NCBI RefSeq assembly: GCF_000301035.1
Contig: NZ_JH932292.1
Location: forward strand, 1,813,103 to 1,877,102
Direction: 5' to 3'
Source: Facklamia hominis CCUG 36813
Lineage (GTDB): Bacteria > Bacillota > Bacilli > Lactobacillales > Aerococcaceae
Length of the DNA stretch: 64,000 nt
In this document: positions 44,051 to 54,525 of the stretch, piece after piece
How the letters are laid out: each line of letters begins with the position of its first letter
Position numbering within the stretch: position 1 is the stretch's first letter
Notes under the pieces: model-generated
Seen by the model: only the letters and a program-made list of their open reading frames with translations
What the model was told of the DNA's origin: nothing
Database searches by the model: none
Translations under genes and position numbers: made by a program

Positions 44051-45778
44051 ATGTTAGAATCACTGAGTATTGAGAATTTTGCGATTATTGATTGGGTATC
44101 GATTGATTTTTCATCGGGGATGACGGTTTTATCTGGAGAAACAGGGGCCGGTAAATCAATTATTATCGACGCCTTAGCTTTATTATGTGGGGGTAGAGGG
44201 TCGGTTGATTTTATTCGAAAAGGAGCTGACCGCTTGCGCTTACGGGGCTTGTTTTCGCTCGATGATCAGCAGGCTTTAAGAGAGTTCTTGAAGACGATTC
44301 CTATCGAGATTACAAACGAGGAAGATCTGCTTCTGATTGAACGGGAATTACAAAGCACGGGTAAGAATATTGTTCGAATTAATCGACAGCTGGTTAATGT
44401 ATCAACTTTGAAGCAATTAGGTCAGTATTTAGTAGATATCCATGGGCAAAATGAACATCAAGCTTTACTCGATTCTAATAGTCATTTAAAGTTGCTTGAT
44501 CGCTATGCTAAGGATACGCAGTCTGATTTATTGTTAGAATATCAAGCAGCTTTCGAGCGTTACCATGTTCATCGAAAAAGCTTATTGGAAAGTCACCAAG
44601 ATGAAAGTCAACAGCAGCAACGGTTACAATTTTTAGAATTTCAGTTGCAAGAAATTGAGGAGCTAGATTTACACGGTGGGGAATATGAATACTTGTTCCA
44701 GCAAACTCGCCGTCTAGCTGCAGCTCAAGAAATAAGTCAATTGGTCGGTGGTATCAATTTATTGATGACGGACCAAGAAGGAGCTGTGGATCAACTATTA
44801 GAACAAGTCTATCAATCATTAAAATCATTAGAAAAATATACACCAGAATTCAAAGGATTGAGTGATCAATTGCGCTCCACCCAATTGGATCTACAAGAGA
44901 TGGCAAGAACGATTGCTTTAAAAGGAGACTTCCCGGATTATGATAGTCAAGAAATTGATCGCCTGCAAGAACGATTAAGTCAATTGGAGCAGGTTCAGAA
45001 GAAATACGCATTATCGATCGATGAACTGATTACTTATCGTGATCAAATTGCTGAAGAAATATATCAGATTAAACATCGTGAGGCTTATCTCGTGCGGATT
45101 CAGGCTGAGTTTGAAGCTGCTTATAAAGAAGCTTTAAAATTGGCCCAAGAACTTTCGAACCAGCGTCATCAGATTAGTCATTTACTTGAAGCAGCGATTG
45201 AGCAAGAATTAAAAGAGCTATATATGCCGCAAGCTCGTTTTGAAGTGAAGTTTAAACTGCTTGACAGTGATGAAACCTTGGCTAAAGCAGGGTATCCGTC
45301 TTCTTATCAGCTTTTAAATAATACAGGTATGGACCAGGTGGAATTTTATGTTGTAACAAATGTAGGCGAAGAAAGTAAGCCCTTGATTAAAGTTGCAAGT
45401 GGGGGAGAGCTTTCTCGGTTGATGTTGGCTTTAAAGGCAATATTCGCTAGGGGACAAGAAGTTGAGAGCTTGGTATTTGACGAAATTGATACTGGTGTAT
45501 CGGGTCGAGTGGCCGCAGCGATTGCTCATAAAATGAAAGAAATTGCGCGTTATAAACAAGTGCTATGTATTAGTCATTTGGCTCAGGTTACAGCAGCTGG
45601 TGATCAGCAATTGATGATAAGAAAGTTGGTTGCTTCAGAACGTACCATTACCCAAGTAGAGCCTTTGTCGTTGGATCAACGGGTAGAAGTGATTAGTCAT
45701 ATGATTGCTGGAAATAAAGAGACTCCTGCTGCTCTTGATCTGGCTCAGGAAATGCTTCAATCATATCAAAATGAATAG
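44051..45778 (+). CDS. recN: DNA repair protein RecN
   Basis: RecN is an SMC-like ATPase acting early at DNA double-strand breaks. The 575-residue sequence has Walker A SGETGAGKS (28-36), a long coiled coil (about 155-390) and the C-terminal half with VASGGELSRLMLALK and VFDEIDTGVSGRVA (signature and Walker B). The ATG at 44051 follows AAGGAGGG; a frame from 44027 has no ribosome site. It is 10 bases after the TlyA gene. Confidence 0.96.
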   Translation: MLESLSIENFAIIDWVSIDFSSGMTVLSGETGAGKSIIIDALALLCGGRGSVDFIRKGADRLRLRGLFSLDDQQALREFLKTIPIEITNEEDLLLIERELQSTGKNIVRINRQLVNVSTLKQLGQYLVDIHGQNEHQALLDSNSHLKLLDRYAKDTQSDLLLEYQAAFERYHVHRKSLLESHQDESQQQQRLQFLEFQLQEIEELDLHGGEYEYLFQQTRRLAAAQEISQLVGGINLLMTDQEGAVDQLLEQVYQSLKSLEKYTPEFKGLSDQLRSTQLDLQEMARTIALKGDFPDYDSQEIDRLQERLSQLEQVQKKYALSIDELITYRDQIAEEIYQIKHREAYLVRIQAEFEAAYKEALKLAQELSNQRHQISHLLEAAIEQELKELYMPQARFEVKFKLLDSDETLAKAGYPSSYQLLNNTGMDQVEFYVVTNVGEESKPLIKVASGGELSRLMLALKAIFARGQEVESLVFDEIDTGVSGRVAAAIAHKMKEIARYKQVLCISHLAQVTAAGDQQLMIRKLVASERTITQVEPLSLDQRVEVISHMIAGNKETPAALDLAQEMLQSYQNE

Positions 45779-45786
45779 GAGGGATC

Positions 45787-46731
45787 ATGATCGATCGAGC
45801 GATTAATTTAGTGGTTTTAGCCGGTCCAACCGGGGTGGGGAAAACAGATCTATCAATCGAATTAGCAAAGACTTTTAATGGTGAGGTGGTTTCAGCCGAC
45901 TCGATGCAAGTCTATCGAAACTTAGATATTGGAACCGGAAAGATTCTTCCTCATGAAATGCAAGGCGTACCCCATTATTTGATTGATATTCAAGACCCTG
46001 ATCAGACCTACGATGCTGCTCGTTTTAAGGAAGCTGGCCAGGAGGCTATCCGAAAAATTCATCGATCAGGACATTTGCCCATCCTTGTTGGAGGAACAGG
46101 GCTTTATTTAGAAGGATTGTTGTATGATTTAGAGTTTGGTGGTAAAAACTCTACCGATTCCCTTGTTCAACAAAAATTAAAAGCAGAGTTAGAGGAAAGC
46201 GGGATCGAAGCTTTGTGGCAACGCTTGAACCAGTTGGATCCATTCGCAGCTGATAAGATTAGCTTGCAGAATCCGAGACGAATTTTACGTGCATTAGAAG
46301 TAATTGAAACAACGGGTCAGCGTTTTTCTGATCAAATGAGCCATCAAGAAAAGCAATCGCGCTTCCGAGAATACCTCTTTGTATTGAATCGACCCCGCCA
46401 ACAACTTTATGATCGTATCAACCAACGAGTCCTACAGATGATTGATCAGGGCCTGGAGGATGAGGTGCGATCCCTTTATCAAAGAAATATGGACCCGAAC
46501 TTACCTGCTATGAAGGGGATTGGCTACAAGGAGTGGCGCCCTTACTTTGAAGGAAAGGAGTCCTTGCAAACGGTCATTGAACAAATTCAACAAAATTCTA
46601 GGCGCTATGCTAAAAGACAGTTGACTTGGTATCGGAACCGAATGAAGAATGTGCATTGGTTGGATGTGAGTCAGCCAGATTACATTGACAATGCGATTCG
46701 ACAAGTTGCTCAATTTATTGAGGAAGGTTAG
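45787..46731 (+). CDS. miaA: tRNA dimethylallyltransferase
   Basis: MiaA adds a dimethylallyl group to A37 of tRNAs reading U-starting codons, using dimethylallyl diphosphate. The 314-residue protein has the P-loop GPTGVGKT (13-20), SADSMQVYRNLDIGT, DIQDPDQTYDAARF and PAMKGIGYKEW. It follows recN by eight bases with TAGGAGG upstream, and is ten bases before hflX, as in many genomes. The substrate lipid precursor is from the same pathway as IspA. Confidence 0.96.
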   Translation: MIDRAINLVVLAGPTGVGKTDLSIELAKTFNGEVVSADSMQVYRNLDIGTGKILPHEMQGVPHYLIDIQDPDQTYDAARFKEAGQEAIRKIHRSGHLPILVGGTGLYLEGLLYDLEFGGKNSTDSLVQQKLKAELEESGIEALWQRLNQLDPFAADKISLQNPRRILRALEVIETTGQRFSDQMSHQEKQSRFREYLFVLNRPRQQLYDRINQRVLQMIDQGLEDEVRSLYQRNMDPNLPAMKGIGYKEWRPYFEGKESLQTVIEQIQQNSRRYAKRQLTWYRNRMKNVHWLDVSQPDYIDNAIRQVAQFIEEG

Positions 46732-46740
46732 GGTGAGCGA

Positions 46741-47979
46741 ATGATTGAAATAGAAACTGGACCTGAACGGGTTTTAATCGTGGGGGTAGAAACAGGTGAT
46801 TACACTGCTGAAAAGTTTGATGAGTTGATGCAAGAAATGCAATCTCTCACCCAGACTGCTAAGGGACAGGTTGTTCAAGTGATTCGGCAAAAATTGGATC
46901 ACCTGGATCATCGTACAGCGGTTGGTACTGGTAAATTGGAAGAGATTAAGGCTTGCCTTGAACTGGAAGAGATTGATCTAGTGATTTTCTTCAATGCGCT
47001 TAGTCCGAGTATGAATCGTAATCTAGAAGAAGCATTGTCGGTGAGGGTGATCGATCGGATTCAACTGATTTTAGCAATTTTTGCTATGCGAGCAAAAAGT
47101 CGTGAAGGGAAGTTACAGGTTTCCTTAGCTCAATATGAGTATCTACTACCTAGGATGACCGGGTCCAATAAGCACTTATCTCGACTAGCAGGAGGTATTG
47201 GGACTCGTGGTCCCGGCGAAAGTAAGTTGGAGTCGGATCGGCGTCATATTCGCGCGCGCATTAATCAAATTAAAGAATCCCTCAAAGAGGTGACTCAGCA
47301 CCGGGAGCGGACCCGGTCACGTCGTCAATCAGGACGTGATTTTAATATTGGTTTAATTGGGTATACCAATGCAGGTAAGTCAACACTGTTACAAGCGTTA
47401 ACTCACCAGGAGACATATATACAGGATCAGCTTTTTGCGACCTTGGATCCTTTAACACGTAAATTAACGATCAAAGGATATCCTGTATTTACTATAACGG
47501 ATACAGTGGGTTTTATTGAGGCTCTACCGACAGAATTGATTGAAGCCTTTAAATCAACTTTGGAGGAAATTCGTTATATGGATCTGTTACTTCATGTGGT
47601 GGATGCTTCGAGTCCGGCCCGGCACATGCATGAAGAATCTGTTATGAACTTGATGAAACAGTTGGATTTGGATCATTTACCGATGCTAACGGTATACAAT
47701 AAGTCAGATCAAGCTAAATCTAGTTTTCAACCGATTTTGAGCCCTCATATAACGCTCTCTGCTAAAAATCCTGACGATATTGAACGTTTGAAGGAAGCAA
47801 TTTGGGATCAATGCATTCAACACGCTGAGTCATATTCGGTTCAAGTTTTTCCAGGAGAAGCTGATTTATTGGCACTTTACCAACAAAATACATTGGTAGA
47901 AGCGATCGACTTTGATGATGAGAAGCAAGTTTATCAAGTAAGAGGCTATCGACGTCATTTAAATTCACAACAAAATTAA
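46741..47979 (+). CDS. hflX: GTPase HflX
   Basis: HflX is a ribosome-splitting GTPase that rescues stalled or hibernating ribosomes under stress. The 412-residue sequence has the N-terminal HflX domain with the glycine-rich RLAGGIGTRGPGESKLE block, then the G domain (G1 GYTNAGKS, G3 DTVGFI, G4 YNKSD) and a short C-terminal domain. The ribosome site is modest (AGGGTGAG). Miaa-hflX order is widely kept. Confidence 0.95.
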   Translation: MIEIETGPERVLIVGVETGDYTAEKFDELMQEMQSLTQTAKGQVVQVIRQKLDHLDHRTAVGTGKLEEIKACLELEEIDLVIFFNALSPSMNRNLEEALSVRVIDRIQLILAIFAMRAKSREGKLQVSLAQYEYLLPRMTGSNKHLSRLAGGIGTRGPGESKLESDRRHIRARINQIKESLKEVTQHRERTRSRRQSGRDFNIGLIGYTNAGKSTLLQALTHQETYIQDQLFATLDPLTRKLTIKGYPVFTITDTVGFIEALPTELIEAFKSTLEEIRYMDLLLHVVDASSPARHMHEESVMNLMKQLDLDHLPMLTVYNKSDQAKSSFQPILSPHITLSAKNPDDIERLKEAIWDQCIQHAESYSVQVFPGEADLLALYQQNTLVEAIDFDDEKQVYQVRGYRRHLNSQQN

Positions 47980-47991
47980 GGAGGATGATCT

Positions 47992-48558
47992 ATGTTAACC
48001 ATGAAAGATATTATTTTAGAGGGACACCCAACATTGAGAATGAAAGCGGAACGGGTTGAATTTCCAATGGATTCCAAATTAAAGGAAACAGCCCTAGCTA
48101 TGATGGAGTTCCTAAGAAATAGTCAAGATGAAGAGTTAGCCGAAAAGTATGGATTAAGAGCTGGAGTAGGGATAGCTGCACCTCAAATTAATATATCAAA
48201 ACAGATTTTTGCTATGTTATTGTATCGATATAATGATGAAGGGGAAGTGATTGGAGAAGAGTTCAGTGAAATCTTTATCAATCCAAAAATTAGGCGTCAT
48301 TCCATCGTGCAAGCAGCTTTAAAAACTGGGGAAGGTTGTTTGTCAGTGGATAGGGAGGTCCCTGGATTTGTTCCCCGCCCTAAGACATGTACCATCGATT
48401 ATCAAGATCTTGATGGTCAAGCCAAATCTGTCAAATTAAGAGATTATCCAGCAATAGTAGCTCAACATGAAATTGATCATCTAAATGGGATCATGTTCTA
48501 TGATCATATTGATGCCGACCATCCTTGGAAACAAGTCGACGGGTTAGTATTAATTTAA
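47992..48558 (+). CDS. def: Peptide deformylase (type 2)
   Basis: Def removes the formyl group from nascent proteins. The 188-residue enzyme has the three motifs: GVGIAAPQI (59-67), EGCLS with metal ligand Cys116, and QHEIDH with His159, Glu160 and His163. The longer loop between motifs 1 and 2 ([16 protein letters not shown]) marks the Gram-positive type 2 form. AAGGAGGATG precedes the ATG. Confidence 0.96.
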   Translation: MLTMKDIILEGHPTLRMKAERVEFPMDSKLKETALAMMEFLRNSQDEELAEKYGLRAGVGIAAPQINISKQIFAMLLYRYNDEGEVIGEEFSEIFINPKIRRHSIVQAALKTGEGCLSVDREVPGFVPRPKTCTIDYQDLDGQAKSVKLRDYPAIVAQHEIDHLNGIMFYDHIDADHPWKQVDGLVLI

Positions 48559-48565
48559 TGAAGCT

Positions 48566-49387
48566 ATGAAAAATATTCTCGTTATTCAAGATATTTCGTG
48601 TTTTGGCAAATGTTCGTCAACGGTAGCTCTTCCTATACTAAGCCAGTTTAAATTAACCGCAACTTTACTACCGACTGCTATCTTGTCTACCCATACGGGG
48701 TCTCAATTTCCAGGTTATGTCATGACTGATTTAAGAGAGCATATGAAAAAAACAATGGCCCATTGGCAGCAATTGGCCATTCGATTTGATGCCTTGTATA
48801 TTGGTTATTTGGGAATGGTGGAACATGTTGCTATTGTTGAGCAAGCGATCGATTCTTTACTTAAGCCAGGAGCCAAGGTTATTTTGGATCCTGCTTTTGC
48901 AGATCATGGACAGTTTTATAGTGGCTTGGACTTTTCTTATGTGAATGCTTTGAAGCGATTGGTCAGGCGGTCAGATTATTTGTTGCCGAATTATTCGGAA
49001 GCCTGTTTTTTATTAGGCAAGTCTTATATGGATTTAGAATATAATCGACATGAGACTCAAGTATTATTAAAAGAACTTCAGGGATTGGGAACCAAGAATA
49101 GCTTGCTTACGGGCTATCATAAAAAGAATAAGATTGGTGCTGGTCTTCTGCTTGAGGATGGGCAATTTTTTCTAGAGAAGTCGACCTTTTATCGTCAACA
49201 TTTCGCAGGCACTGGAGATGTTTTTGCTTCGGTATTCGTGGGTGACTTGTTACTTTCCAAACGACCGGACCAAGCTTTAAAGAAGGCAGTTGACTTTGTT
49301 GCAGCAGCCATTCAAGCAACCTTGGAAGATGAAGACCCGATTGACTATGCGGTGCATTTTGAAAAGGTATTAGACCAACTTCATTAA
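48566..49387 (+). CDS. Pyridoxamine/pyridoxal kinase
   Basis: This 273-residue ribokinase-like protein matches the PdxK/PdxY group that phosphorylates vitamin B6 vitamers: IQDISCFGKCSSTVALPILS at the start, ILDPAFADHG in the middle, LLPNYSEACFLLG, and the anion-hole motif GTGDVFASV near the C-terminus. It begins only seven bases after def with a poor ribosome site (GAAG), so translation probably depends on coupling to def. It might favour pyridoxamine, as in other Lactobacillales. Confidence 0.88.
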   Translation: MKNILVIQDISCFGKCSSTVALPILSQFKLTATLLPTAILSTHTGSQFPGYVMTDLREHMKKTMAHWQQLAIRFDALYIGYLGMVEHVAIVEQAIDSLLKPGAKVILDPAFADHGQFYSGLDFSYVNALKRLVRRSDYLLPNYSEACFLLGKSYMDLEYNRHETQVLLKELQGLGTKNSLLTGYHKKNKIGAGLLLEDGQFFLEKSTFYRQHFAGTGDVFASVFVGDLLLSKRPDQALKKAVDFVAAAIQATLEDEDPIDYAVHFEKVLDQLH

Positions 49388-49411
49388 AAATAAGTCAAAA
49401 TAAAAAAAATA

Positions 49412-49420
49412 TGCTATACT
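49412..49420 (+). promoter_or_regulatory. Extended -10 promoter of efp
   Basis: TGCTATACT (TG-N-TATACT) 36 bases before the efp start, preceded by A-rich sequence and no good -35. Confidence 0.6.
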
Positions 49421-49455
49421 AATTGGGTAATGCCAAAAAAGAAGGAGTAGATAAG

Positions 49456-50019
49456 ATGATTTCGGCAACTGATTTAAGAGCAGGAATGACTTTCTTGCAA
49501 AATGACGATTTAATCCGTGTCCTTGAAGCAAGCCACCACAAACCTGGTAAGGGTAATACGGTTATGCGGATGAAGTTACGTAATGTGCGTACTGGGTCTA
49601 CTTACGATACAACTTTTAGACCTGATGAAAAATTTGAGCAAGCTTACCTTGAAACAAAGGAAGTACAATATCTCTATCAAATGGATGCAACCGCAGTTTT
49701 TATGGACTTAGAAACCTATGAACAATATGAGATTCCAGTTGATTCGATTACCAACGAGTTGCTTTATTTATTGAATAATATGAATTGTAAAATTCAATTC
49801 TTCGGTAGTGAAGTTATTGGAGTTGAATTACCATCAACCGTTGTATTGACCGTAGAAGAGACACAGCCTTCGATTAAGGGTGCAACGGTAACTGGATCTG
49901 GAAAACCAGCTACAATGGAAACAGGACTGGTTGTTAACGTACCAGATTTTATTGAAGCAGGAGAAAAATTAGAAATTGGAACAGCGGATGGTTCATATAA
50001 AGGACGCGCTAGTAAATAA
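49456..50019 (+). CDS. efp: Translation elongation factor P
   Basis: EF-P relieves ribosome stalling at proline runs. The 187-residue sequence has the three-domain layout; the domain I tip reads KPGKG with Lys32, the residue that is modified in many bacteria. No epmA-like or ymfI gene is near to tell which modification is used. The frame opens at 49423, but AAGGAG (49442-49447) fixes the ATG at 49456. In Bacillus efp lies beside yqhT; here it stands alone downstream of the kinase gene with its own promoter and terminator. Confidence 0.97.
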   Translation: MISATDLRAGMTFLQNDDLIRVLEASHHKPGKGNTVMRMKLRNVRTGSTYDTTFRPDEKFEQAYLETKEVQYLYQMDATAVFMDLETYEQYEIPVDSITNELLYLLNNMNCKIQFFGSEVIGVELPSTVVLTVEETQPSIKGATVTGSGKPATMETGLVVNVPDFIEAGEKLEIGTADGSYKGRASK

Positions 50020-50045
50020 TATGCGATAAGTATAGGATTAATAAA

Positions 50046-50087
50046 ACCGGCAGGTTCGTTGAAATTTCAATGAGCCTGCCAGTTTTT
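50046..50087 (+). terminator. Terminator after efp
   Basis: A long hairpin, outer CCGGCAGGTTC with GAGCCTGCCAG (one mismatch, one wobble) and inner GTTGAAATTTCAAT, followed by a T run. The 90 bases from here to the IS element hold nothing I can identify. Confidence 0.92.
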
Positions 50088-50179
50088 ATAGCTTAAAAAT
50101 AGAGAGTTTAATATATGTACTTTTAGGTTTGTTAAATTATGATATCTGGATGATTAGTCTGGAAAAGTTTATCGTATAT

Positions 50180-50204
50180 CTAAAAAGAGGCTGTGACACA
50201 AGTC
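50180..50204. repeat. IS left terminal inverted repeat
   Basis: The 25 bases match the reverse complement of 51944-51968 at 24 positions. This repeat codes for the last residues (TCVTASF) and the TAG stop of the transposase. Confidence 0.93.
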
Positions 50205-51811
50205 TCAAAAATACCCAGAAATTTTATCCAATAGGAGTAAAATTTCTGGGTTCTTTCTTTTTCTGTCTTTCTTAATCGCAATTTTCTTAGGTTAGCTGCC
50301 ATTAGAGCTAATCCCATCTCATTATTCACGGCCTGTTTCCCTCGAACATGAAATCGAGTGAATCCCAAACAAGCCTTCAGATGACCAAATGTTGGTTCAA
50401 CATCGATCTTCCGCTGGCTATAAATTGGACGATATTTCGGATCTTTTAAGAGCCCCCTTTGCTTGGCTTTGAAGTAGTCATACGAAGGATTAACCGTAAT
50501 TTTTCGGACATATCCTTTCTGAGTAAGGGCTGCTTCAATTTCTTGTTGATTCTCATCGATCCGTTCTGCTTGATACTCTTTAAAATTTCTTTCAAAACCA
50601 TACTTATCCGTTCGGGTGCGATAAGCGACGAAATTAAATCGTACCCCTTGAGGATCGACGTAACAGTCTTCTTTTTCATCATAGTCCCAATTCATGACTT
50701 TTGAGTCGTCACTTCGCCATTTTCGACTCTGTTCTTTAAGATACGTGCCATAAGGAATTAATGCGGTGATTTCGGGAAAGCTTTCTTCAAGATAAGTATA
50801 GTTACTTTCAGAGCCATATCCTGCATCCATACTCACCACTGAAAAGGAGCGAAACAGTGATTGATGACTCTCAAAGAAAGGCCTTAATGTCCGCGTATCT
50901 GTCGGGTTTGAAAAAAGTTCATAAGCTAAAACAAACTGATGAGAGGTGGCAATCTGTAAATTATAGCCCGGTTTCAACTGACCATTCTTCATGGGATCTT
51001 CTTTCATTCGCATAAAGGTCGCATCGGGGTCCGTTTTTGAATACGAATGACGTTCACCTAAGATGGCTCGTTGCGTTTGATAGTGTTGATGCTTGGAATG
51101 ACAATGTTTCATGCGCCTCAATTGACTCTTGACTTTTCGCCGCTCCTTTTTGTGAGGATTCGGTGACAACCGAGGAGACTCTTCGATGGTTTCCTCTAAG
51201 TCTTCTAAGCGAACTTCAAGCTGGGTAATGGTTTCTTCAAGCCCTTCAAGCGTTAGTGGGGTCTCTTCTGGAATCAACCCCATTTGATAATACTGACGCA
51301 TTTCATTGACGAGTTCGGTCATCTTTTGTCGATTCATTGCTTCAAAGCGGATCGTGTTCTTTTTCCAGACAAAGCTGTACTTATTGGCATCCGCTAAGAT
51401 TTTTGTCCCATCAATAAAGAGATGATCATCGATAAGTCGTTGTTGTCTTAAATACCGCACAAATTCATCATAACTTTGTTTAAGAATGTCAGCTAATTCA
51501 TCGGACTGTCTAAATCGACAAATTGTACGGTAAGAAGGTACTTCATTTTGACACAACCAGATAGCGGGCAGATTTTCGCGAGCCAATTGTTCCATCGAGC
51601 GACTGGTGAAGACACCGCGAGAATAAGCATATAATAATAACTTGAGTAACATCGAGAAGTCATATTTACGAGGACGACCAAAGAGATAGGGATAATGAAT
51701 CTCTAGAGAGTCCACAAATTGATGAATATAGTAGCTGATGTGATCTTCTTGAGGGCGGTATTGATAAGAGACTTCCAAATAAAGTTGATTTAGGTTATAA
51801 TGAGTATGCAT
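50180..51811 (-). CDS. IS1182-family transposase
   Basis: This 543-residue DDE transposase has the N-terminal DUF772 region (FGRPRKYDFSMLLKLLLYAYSRG type, about 43-105), a Gln/Glu/Lys-rich insert (about 160-255) and the catalytic core with Asp134 (FIDGTKI), Asp329 (SMDAGYGSESNY) and Glu472 (DVEPTFGHLK). All three catalytic residues are present and the frame is unbroken. AAAGGA precedes the ATG; an extended -10 box lies upstream within the element. Confidence 0.95.
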   Translation of the reverse strand: MHTHYNLNQLYLEVSYQYRPQEDHISYYIHQFVDSLEIHYPYLFGRPRKYDFSMLLKLLLYAYSRGVFTSRSMEQLARENLPAIWLCQNEVPSYRTICRFRQSDELADILKQSYDEFVRYLRQQRLIDDHLFIDGTKILADANKYSFVWKKNTIRFEAMNRQKMTELVNEMRQYYQMGLIPEETPLTLEGLEETITQLEVRLEDLEETIEESPRLSPNPHKKERRKVKSQLRRMKHCHSKHQHYQTQRAILGERHSYSKTDPDATFMRMKEDPMKNGQLKPGYNLQIATSHQFVLAYELFSNPTDTRTLRPFFESHQSLFRSFSVVSMDAGYGSESNYTYLEESFPEITALIPYGTYLKEQSRKWRSDDSKVMNWDYDEKEDCYVDPQGVRFNFVAYRTRTDKYGFERNFKEYQAERIDENQQEIEAALTQKGYVRKITVNPSYDYFKAKQRGLLKDPKYRPIYSQRKIDVEPTFGHLKACLGFTRFHVRGKQAVNNEMGLALMAANLRKLRLRKTEKERTQKFYSYWIKFLGIFETCVTASF

Positions 51812-51840
51812 TTTTTGGTCCTTTCTAGGATTGAAATGGA

Positions 51841-51869
51841 AACAGAGGGGTGAGGTCCTCTGTTTTTTT
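51841..51869 (+). terminator. IS-internal hairpin with T run
   Basis: AACAGAGG (51841-51848) pairs with CCTCTGTT (51857-51864), followed by T residues on the + strand. It would stop + strand transcription coming through the transposase gene; on the minus strand it lies in the transposase leader. Confidence 0.75.
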
Positions 51870-51882
51870 ATTGATTAACTTA

Positions 51883-51891
51883 ATTATAACA
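51883..51891 (-). promoter_or_regulatory. Transposase extended -10 promoter
   Basis: On the minus strand the sequence reads TGTTATAAT, an extended -10 box about 70 bases before the transposase start. Its -35 region would fall in the adjacent terminator stem. Confidence 0.6.
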
Positions 51892-51893
51892 TA

Positions 51894-51939
51894 AAAACCG
51901 GCTGAATCGTTGATATTACAACGATTCAGCCGGTTTTTT
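51894..51939. terminator. IS bidirectional terminator
   Basis: A perfect 19-bp stem (51894-51912 with 51919-51937), core CCGGCTGAATCGTTG, with an A run before and a T run after. It lies between the right end of the IS and the transposase promoter, so it blocks outside transcription from entering the transposase gene. Confidence 0.92.
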
Positions 51940-51943
51940 GGTG

Positions 51944-51968
51944 GACTTATGTCACAGCCTCTTTTTAG
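51944..51968. repeat. IS right terminal inverted repeat
   Basis: The 25 bases are the inverted copy of 50180-50204 with one mismatch. It ends 26 bases from the tRNA-Arg 3' end. Confidence 0.93.
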
Positions 51969-51994
51969 GTCTTTTTCACCACTGAGGTTTTAAA

Positions 51995-52068
51995 TATGCC
52001 AGGTAGGATTCGAACCTACGACCTACGGTTTAGAAGACCGTTGCTCTATCCAGCTGAGCTACTGGCAC
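51995..52068 (-). tRNA. tRNA-Arg (anticodon TCT)
   Basis: The minus strand folds into a full cloverleaf: acceptor GTGCCAG/CTGGCAT (one G-T), D arm with AGCTGGATA, anticodon stem ACGGT/ACCGT around CTTCTAA (anticodon TCT, reads AGA/AGG), a 5-nt variable loop, and T arm GTAGG/CCTAC around TTCGAAT. The discriminator base is A. The CCA end is not encoded. It appears to be a single tRNA gene. Confidence 0.97.
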
Positions 52069-52086
52069 ATGAAACATAACTCCTAC

Positions 52087-52115
52087 ATTGTAAACCCTAG
52101 TTAGATAAAAGTCAA
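52087..52115 (-). promoter_or_regulatory. tRNA-Arg promoter
   Basis: On the minus strand, TTGACT (52110-52115), 17-bp spacer, TACAAT (52087-52092), ending about 19 bases before the tRNA. Confidence 0.85.
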
Positions 52116-53510
<1,395 letters not shown>

Positions 53511-53511
53511 T

Positions 53512-54489
53512 ATGGCTCAAATGACAATGATTAAGGCAATCACTGATGCCTTAGCCCATGAATTAAGAAATGATGACCGGACACTCGTTTTTGGTGAAGA
53601 TGTTGGTAAGAATGGTGGGGTCTTCCGTGCAACGGAAGGGCTTCAAGAAGAGTTTGGTGAAGAGCGTGTCATTGATACTCCTTTAGCTGAGTCAGGAATT
53701 GCTGGTTTGGCCATTGGGTTAGCCTTAGAGGGTTTCCGTCCTATCCCAGAAATTCAATTTAATGGATTTGTGTTTGAAGCAATGGACTCAGTGGCCGGGC
53801 AAGCTGCTCGGACGCGCTATCGTATGGGCGGAACACGTCATTTACCTATCACCTTTAGAGCGCCTTTTGGTGGTGGAGTGCACACTCCAGAATTACATGC
53901 GGATTCTTTAGAGGGAATTTTAGCACAAAACCCAGGTCTTAAAGTTGTAATTCCCTCTAATCCTTATGATGCAAAGGGGCTTTTGATCTCTGCTATTCGG
54001 GATAATGATCCTGTTTATTTCTTGGAGCACATGAAGCTTTATCGTTCGTTCAGAGAAGAAGTCCCTGAAGAAGCCTATACCGTTGAAATTGGTAAAGCTA
54101 AAATTGTCGAAGAAGGAACAGACGTTACTTTAATTGCTTATGGTGCAATGGTTCAAGAGGCACAAAAAGCAGCTAAACAACTTGCTAGTGAGGGTGTGTC
54201 AGCAGAAGTTCTTGATCTACGTACGATCCAACCTCTAGATATCGAAACTATTATTGCATCTGTTGAAAAAACAGGTAAAGTGGTGATGATTCAAGAGGCT
54301 CAACGTCAAGCAGGTATTGGCAATAAAGTCATTGCTGAAATTTCTGAACGAGCAATCTTATCATTGAAAGCACCGATTGGTTTTGTGGCAGCACCAGATA
54401 CAGTTTTTCCATTTGGTTTAGCTGAAAAAGACTGGATTCCTGATGCAAAGGATATCGTAGCGAAAGTAAAAGAACTCAATGAATTTTAG
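53512..54489 (+). CDS. pdhB: Pyruvate dehydrogenase E1 beta subunit
   Basis: PdhB (325 residues) completes the E1 heterotetramer. Typical blocks are [59 protein letters not shown] and [12 protein letters not shown]. The frame reaches back to 53479 inside pdhA; the ATG at 53512, after AAAGGAG (53496-53502), is the start. Confidence 0.95.
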   Translation: MAQMTMIKAITDALAHELRNDDRTLVFGEDVGKNGGVFRATEGLQEEFGEERVIDTPLAESGIAGLAIGLALEGFRPIPEIQFNGFVFEAMDSVAGQAARTRYRMGGTRHLPITFRAPFGGGVHTPELHADSLEGILAQNPGLKVVIPSNPYDAKGLLISAIRDNDPVYFLEHMKLYRSFREEVPEEAYTVEIGKAKIVEEGTDVTLIAYGAMVQEAQKAAKQLASEGVSAEVLDLRTIQPLDIETIIASVEKTGKVVMIQEAQRQAGIGNKVIAEISERAILSLKAPIGFVAAPDTVFPFGLAEKDWIPDAKDIVAKVKELNEF

Positions 54490-54525
54490 TCACATAGGTC
54501 AAGATGAATAAAGGAGACAAAGAGA

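Larger units (their letters stand above)
50180..51968 (-). mobile_element. IS1182-family insertion sequence, complete
   Basis: A 1789-bp element with one intact transposase gene and 25-bp terminal inverted repeats that differ at a single position. The outer end is CTAAAAAGAGGCTGTGACA. The left repeat contains the end of the transposase gene. Upstream of the transposase are two hairpins that can stop incoming transcription. I see no clear target duplication beside the repeats (left flank ATAT, right flank GTCT), so the exact insertion event is unclear. The intact gene and ends suggest a recent or still active element. Confidence 0.93.
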
